DNA of 48,833 nt. It comes from an uncultured Verrucomicrobiota bacterium (GTDB lineage: Bacteria; Verrucomicrobiota; Verrucomicrobiia; Opitutales; UBA9783). Below are positions 44,961-48,833 of this stretch, one piece after another (positions within the stretch are counted from its first letter, which is position 1; every line of letters begins with the position of its first letter). The stretch lies in NCBI GenBank assembly GCA_946186275.1, contig CAMHMO010000009.1, positions 1 through 48,833 on the forward strand. Reading direction: 5' to 3'. The notes below the pieces were generated by a model that did not search any database, was not told the DNA's origin, and saw only the letters and a list, made by a program, of their open reading frames with translations. The translations under genes and the position numbers were made by a program.

Positions 44961-46304
44961 CTAGTCAAACACAAAATCTTCGCGATTGGCACCGACGTTC
45001 GGATTGGCTTTTCGGCTCCATCCCCAGCGCCAGGTGAACGGATGCATAATAAAAAACGCCTTTCCGATGACTGCCTCCTGCGGCACCTGCCCCCAAAAGC
45101 GGCTATCGTAACTGTGCGGGGAATTGTCTCCCAAAACAAAGAGATGCTTCGGTTCCACAACCGCTTCCTTCCCGTCTTCTAAGCAACCTTTCGCCACATA
45201 CCCCGCATACAGACCGAGCTTCCGATTGTTGGCGGTGAAGGCAGGATGTTCCGTGATTTCCTTCCCGTTTCGGTACAAACAGCCGTCTTTTACCGATAAA
45301 CGATCGCCTTCGCGCCCGACCAGGCGTTTGATATAGAAAAAATCGCTGTCCAGCTGCGGAATTTTTTTCGTTTTAAACACAATCGATTCGCCGACGCGCG
45401 GTTGTCGGAAATGATACGTCATGCGATCGGCAAACACCATGTCGCCTTCCAAAATGTCAAAATTCAGAAACGTCTCGCCGCGCTTTAAAAACCGTTGCGT
45501 TTTCAGGCAAAACCCTCGTTTCGGATCCCGCTCCATGTGTTCGAAAAGCGTGAACATTTCATCTTTGTTATGTTGCGGGAAAAATTTCTTTTGCAACAAC
45601 GCCTCCATATCGGTGAATTCTCCAGGCACCCGCAACACCACGGGCTCGTCGTCCACGTAAATCGTGTAAATGCGCAATTCTTCCGCCGGTAACCATGTCA
45701 CCCAGTGCGAGAAAATCATCATCCCCTTCTCTTTTTTGTAGCGCATCAGCGAATTTGCTCCCATCACTTCCTCGGGCGGAAACAGCGGAATGTACACGCG
45801 ACCGTCGCACGGCGCAACGCAACGGTAATTCGTTTCGCCCGTCGCAATCCAACGAAACGGAACTTTCCAAAACGGCACTTTCGGATCCGTATCTCTATGC
45901 AGGCGCGTCACCATTCCCGAATAAGAAGGAAACATGGAGCAGGTCGGAATGCGGAACGGTTGAAAGAAAAATGTTCTTATCACCAGTGCCGCAAACATGG
46001 CGACCCAAATCACTTCCGCGTTTTCGCTGAACATTCGTGACACCGAAATCGGTATGTTGCGATAAAACGGTTCCCCGTAGGTAATCAGCCGCGTATCAAA
46101 CGTATCCAGCGTCGTTTCAAAATCCGCCGGCATCGGCGTGTTTCGCTTCCAGGTTTTCTTTATTTCACCCAAACGACTTTGAAGGCTCAGAAATTCCGCG
46201 CGCTGTTCTTCCGTCATGCGATCGCATCGGAACTGATAAATTTTCTTCCCCCAACGCAGGGCGCTTTTTAACCACCGCCGCATTCCTCTTTCTTCCGCTT
46301 TCAT
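44961..46304 (-). CDS. lepB: Signal peptidase I
   Basis: This membrane serine protease removes signal peptides. In the 447-residue form from ATG 46304, which overlaps the marC stop (ATGA), a helix VIWVAMFAALVIRTFFF precedes the catalytic box RIPTCSMFPS (Ser at about 123). The general-base lysine is in FYIKRLVGREGD (about 326). The LGDNSPHSYDSRFWGQV box near the C-terminus is clear. Ser and Lys are about 200 residues apart, against about 55 in E. coli, so a large insertion lies in the periplasmic domain. The N-terminal 90 residues are cytosolic and charged. Confidence 0.9.
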   Translation of the reverse strand: MKAEERGMRRWLKSALRWGKKIYQFRCDRMTEEQRAEFLSLQSRLGEIKKTWKRNTPMPADFETTLDTFDTRLITYGEPFYRNIPISVSRMFSENAEVIWVAMFAALVIRTFFFQPFRIPTCSMFPSYSGMVTRLHRDTDPKVPFWKVPFRWIATGETNYRCVAPCDGRVYIPLFPPEEVMGANSLMRYKKEKGMMIFSHWVTWLPAEELRIYTIYVDDEPVVLRVPGEFTDMEALLQKKFFPQHNKDEMFTLFEHMERDPKRGFCLKTQRFLKRGETFLNFDILEGDMVFADRMTYHFRQPRVGESIVFKTKKIPQLDSDFFYIKRLVGREGDRLSVKDGCLYRNGKEITEHPAFTANNRKLGLYAGYVAKGCLEDGKEAVVEPKHLFVLGDNSPHSYDSRFWGQVPQEAVIGKAFFIMHPFTWRWGWSRKANPNVGANREDFVFD

Positions 46305-46960
46305 TTCGGAAAAAATCCCATAACACCGCACACTATGAGCTGCACCGCCATCGCCAACAGCAACAGCCCGGAAAGTTTTGAGAAAATACTCACAAATGCC
46401 TGGTTAAACCACCGCGAAAAAAAGCAAATGAGGTAGAAAAACAGGCAAAACGTCAACATAATCAGCCCTGCCGCCAGCCAAACGCAGAACAATTCTTTTC
46501 CGTTTGTTGCATCGGCTTTGCAAATAAGCGTCGATGAAATCGTTCCGGCACCGACAATCGTCGGGAATGCCAGCGGAACCACGGAAATATCCTCATGTTT
46601 CGACGACGTCCTCACATCCGTATCTTCGGCAACTTCGACATTTGACCATAACATCGTCCAGGCAATACGGCATAAAATCAAACCGCCGGCAATACGGAAG
46701 CCGTCTATTGCGACCCCGACCATCTCCAAAATCCAACTGCCGCAAACAAGCGTCGCCAGTAAAATACCCGCGGCGACCTTCAACCCCCTTTTCGCTGTTT
46801 CCCAGCGTTCTTCCGCCGTGTACCCCTGTGTCATCCCGATATACAGGGCAACCGTAATCGGCGGCGAACACGTCACGAACAATTTACAATACAGCGCAAT
46901 CAAATAACTTATGTCTTCACTCACGGTGTCATTCAAACAAAAAACCGCAATGATTATCAA
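46301..46960 (-). CDS. MarC-family membrane protein (first of two)
   Basis: The 219 residues contain six hydrophobic segments with the family pattern: TCSPPITVALYIGMTQGYTAEERWETAKRG, FRIAGGLILCRIAWTML, and PLAFPTIVGAGTISSTL. MarC/UPF0056 proteins are inner-membrane proteins of uncertain function. It is paralogous to the next gene upstream and is coupled to lepB by a 4-base overlap. Confidence 0.88.
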   Translation of the reverse strand: MIIIAVFCLNDTVSEDISYLIALYCKLFVTCSPPITVALYIGMTQGYTAEERWETAKRGLKVAAGILLATLVCGSWILEMVGVAIDGFRIAGGLILCRIAWTMLWSNVEVAEDTDVRTSSKHEDISVVPLAFPTIVGAGTISSTLICKADATNGKELFCVWLAAGLIMLTFCLFFYLICFFSRWFNQAFVSIFSKLSGLLLLAMAVQLIVCGVMGFFPK

Positions 46961-47200
46961 GTAAAAAGACAGGAAATAACCGACAAACCAAGCGGAAATT
47001 TCGCAAAACCGAAACCGTTGAATGACGAACCACGGACAAACAAAGACGACCCCCGTCTGTATTTAAGGCGTTTTTTCGCTTTTGTTCCGGAAAAAATTAA
47101 GTTTTCAACCGATATTGTTTGTCGGTGGTCCTTGAAAAAAATCCGACAAAAAAACCTTACCGCACCCGTATGAAAAATGCCGAAAGGCTCCTCAAAGCCC

Positions 47201-47812
47201 TTATATGCCTTTCAAAAGCCCGACAACCCCGAGCGTCATCAACTTGAAACCAATCGCCAAAATCAAAATACCGAACAACTTTGTGCAAATTTGTATGAAC
47301 GCCGGCTTCATGTACCTTGAAAGCGAACAGGCAATGTAAAAAGTAATATAAAACGTGAGCATGATGAGAAGAACCGCCACATACACGTAGCATTTTTGCG
47401 GCATATTGACGGCTTCCGATTGCCCGATGATAACGGACGAAACGGCACCCGGCCCCGCAATCAACGGAAACGCCAGCGGTGTTACAATCAGGCTTTTGCC
47501 CGAAACGGACGCTGCGGATGCGTCGCCTTTCGGATACAGCATATCCCACCCGATTTTTCCGAGAACCAAACCGCCGGCAACCCGAAAGGTATTCATGTCA
47601 ATCCCCATCAAACGCAGGAGGTCGGAACCGCAAAAAACGGCGCAAATTAGGATAAACGTTGCCACCGCCGTCCCTTTTTGCGCCACCCGCCAACGCTCCT
47701 GCGGTGTTAAAAAGCTCGCAATGCTGACGTACATCATTACCCCCGGGATGGGTGCGCTCGCCGTGAAAATTTTAAGATACAACGTTATTAAAAAATCGAA
47801 ATCCACACTCAT
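47201..47812 (-). CDS. MarC-family membrane protein (second of two)
   Basis: The 203 residues show the same layout as its neighbour: PIPGVMMYVSIASFLTPQERWRVAQKG, FRVAGGLVLGKIGWDML, and PLAFPLIAGPGAVSSVII. The tandem pair probably arose by duplication, but the two are clearly diverged. A 240-base gap without a gene separates them. Confidence 0.88.
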   Translation of the reverse strand: MSVDFDFLITLYLKIFTASAPIPGVMMYVSIASFLTPQERWRVAQKGTAVATFILICAVFCGSDLLRLMGIDMNTFRVAGGLVLGKIGWDMLYPKGDASAASVSGKSLIVTPLAFPLIAGPGAVSSVIIGQSEAVNMPQKCYVYVAVLLIMLTFYITFYIACSLSRYMKPAFIQICTKLFGILILAIGFKLMTLGVVGLLKGI

Positions 47813-48833
47813 AAACTTGCTTTCGAAAATAAATGTCTTTCCGCGCGCCCATTGAAAGGTGAAGCATAAAATGTACCGATGAAGGTATGCGGAGAAGATT
47901 TTCCCGGGATGTTTTGGAAAAACTCGGATTTTCGCGGTACTATGTTAAAAAACCTGAAATAAATGTACGCTTTTTAAAATTATTTCCTTCAAAGCCACCT
48001 GCATACCTCAGAAGAGTAATCTTTCGCAACGTTCGTTTTGCATACATCCTCTTCCGATCTTGAACTCTGTCCGCACGACAAAAGCAAAATTCCGTCGTTG
48101 CCTTTATCGAACACTCCGTCTGCCGTCGTCGGTACGACACGCGCCGTTCCAACCGGTATCCGGCACTCTTCTTTGTACGTCGTTACGGAACCGCGTCCGC
48201 CGTCTTTATCGCCGATGCTTTCTCTATTTATCTCTCCATTTCGGCAAGGGGTATTGTTGCGACATTATATGTGTTTCCGTATTTCCTGTTTTTGATATTG
48301 TTCCCGTAAAGACGACTCTTTTGCGACGGCACCGGACACCGCGCACAGGTTTACCGCCTTTACCGGGAACATCGCGGTTCGTTACCGAACCGCCTCTGTC
48401 GCAACCCATTACGCAACCTCTCGTCCGACTTTCTCGCCCTGTACAGGCGTTCTTCCACACGTTTCTTCATTCTTTCTTTCTCTCTTCTTTTCCTCTTTAA
48501 ATCTTGTCATCTTCTCTGTCGCAGTACTCACTTTTTCCTCCCGTCGCCGTCTTCGTTTGTGTTACCGCCTTCGCTTTTATCTCCGACCCCTGTCTCCGTT
48601 TTTTTATTTTCCCCGGTTTTTCCACTCTGTCTCTCTCCGCGACCCGCAACATATTTCCTTTTTCCGCCTCTGTTATCCCTGTTTTCACCAGCATCCGCAT
48701 TATTCCTTTCTTCTAAACATCTCCCGTCCTCCTCTCTTTTTTTCCCGCTTTTCGCGCACATTTTCAAAAAAGCTCTCATTTTTTTCTTGCATTTCTTATT
48801 TTTGACCGATAATAGGATACAGAATGGGGCTCC
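47813..48833. other. 1-kb end region, no supported gene
   Basis: Frames here are short, shift repeatedly and match nothing known. From about 48460 to 48780 the plus strand is strongly pyrimidine-rich. The minus strand there would encode highly charged K/E/G-rich peptides in shifting frames (longest 83 residues, 48528-48779). Between about 47990 and 48220 a minus-strand frame is open with a more protein-like composition (IPVGTARVVPTTADGVF), but it lacks a clear start. A decayed repetitive gene, an untranslated region or an assembly edge are all possible. A 12-base match to the Illumina adapter end lies at 48049-48060. Confidence 0.4.

Noticed and set aside
48060-48500. 146-residue plus-strand frame as a gene
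   Set aside because: It is R/L/P-rich with no recognisable domain, lies opposite purine-rich minus-strand frames, and starts at the adapter-like site.

Overview
The window looks like a contig of a Gram-negative bacterium with medium G+C content. It carries two enzymes for the LPS inner-core heptose, an outer-membrane secretin, prepilin-like proteins, MraY/MurA peptidoglycan enzymes and a long signal peptidase I. The omega subunit, the very divergent FtsZ with a recognisable C-terminal peptide, and the type III-secretion-like chaperone would all fit a host-associated member of the Verrucomicrobiota/PVC group. That placement is an inference from family resemblance, not from a marker tree.

Layout. 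1-11.8 kb is mostly housekeeping: mraY, tRNA-Phe, miaA, ndk, ruvB, a transhydrogenase pair (pntAB-pntB without the NAD-binding subunit), a sugar-phosphate transferase, HU-rpoZ-smpB, trmL, an M23 peptidase, and a heptose kinase overlapping a HAD phosphatase. 12-18.2 kb holds an MFS carrier, a phytoene-desaturase-like flavoprotein, a 33-residue AURKAIP1/COX24 (bS22/mS38-type) ribosomal protein, a VTT membrane protein, xseA and ferritin. 18.5-29.2 kb is an accessory zone threaded through core genes (tenA, murA, prfA, two tRNAs). It contains an HpaII-like R-M system with vsr, a large unrecognised protein with an RNxxxH HEPN-type motif downstream of prfA, and a second R-M pair behind tRNA-Pro. 29.2-36.2 kb has a Vat-type acetyltransferase, a FliA/WhiG-type sigma factor with a good terminator, and a plus-strand run of envelope or secreted proteins. 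That run includes a hydrophobic/coiled-coil protein followed by a SycD/LcrH-like TPR chaperone and a leucine-rich-repeat protein. 36.4-47.8 kb has tadA-ftsZ-prepilin, an MFS carrier, a secretin plus a PilX-like protein, and two MarC proteins with lepB. The last 1 kb has no gene I can support.

The most striking observation is that four genes, all restriction/modification or probable defence genes, are each broken by exactly one base in a mononucleotide run (T4, A8, A6, A7). About thirty housekeeping genes around them are intact. In each case adding or removing one base restores a complete protein. Either these nucleases are being inactivated or switched, or the assembly has localised errors. 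The second candidate for something new is the HEPN-motif protein (709 residues when repaired), and the third is the SycD-like chaperone module.
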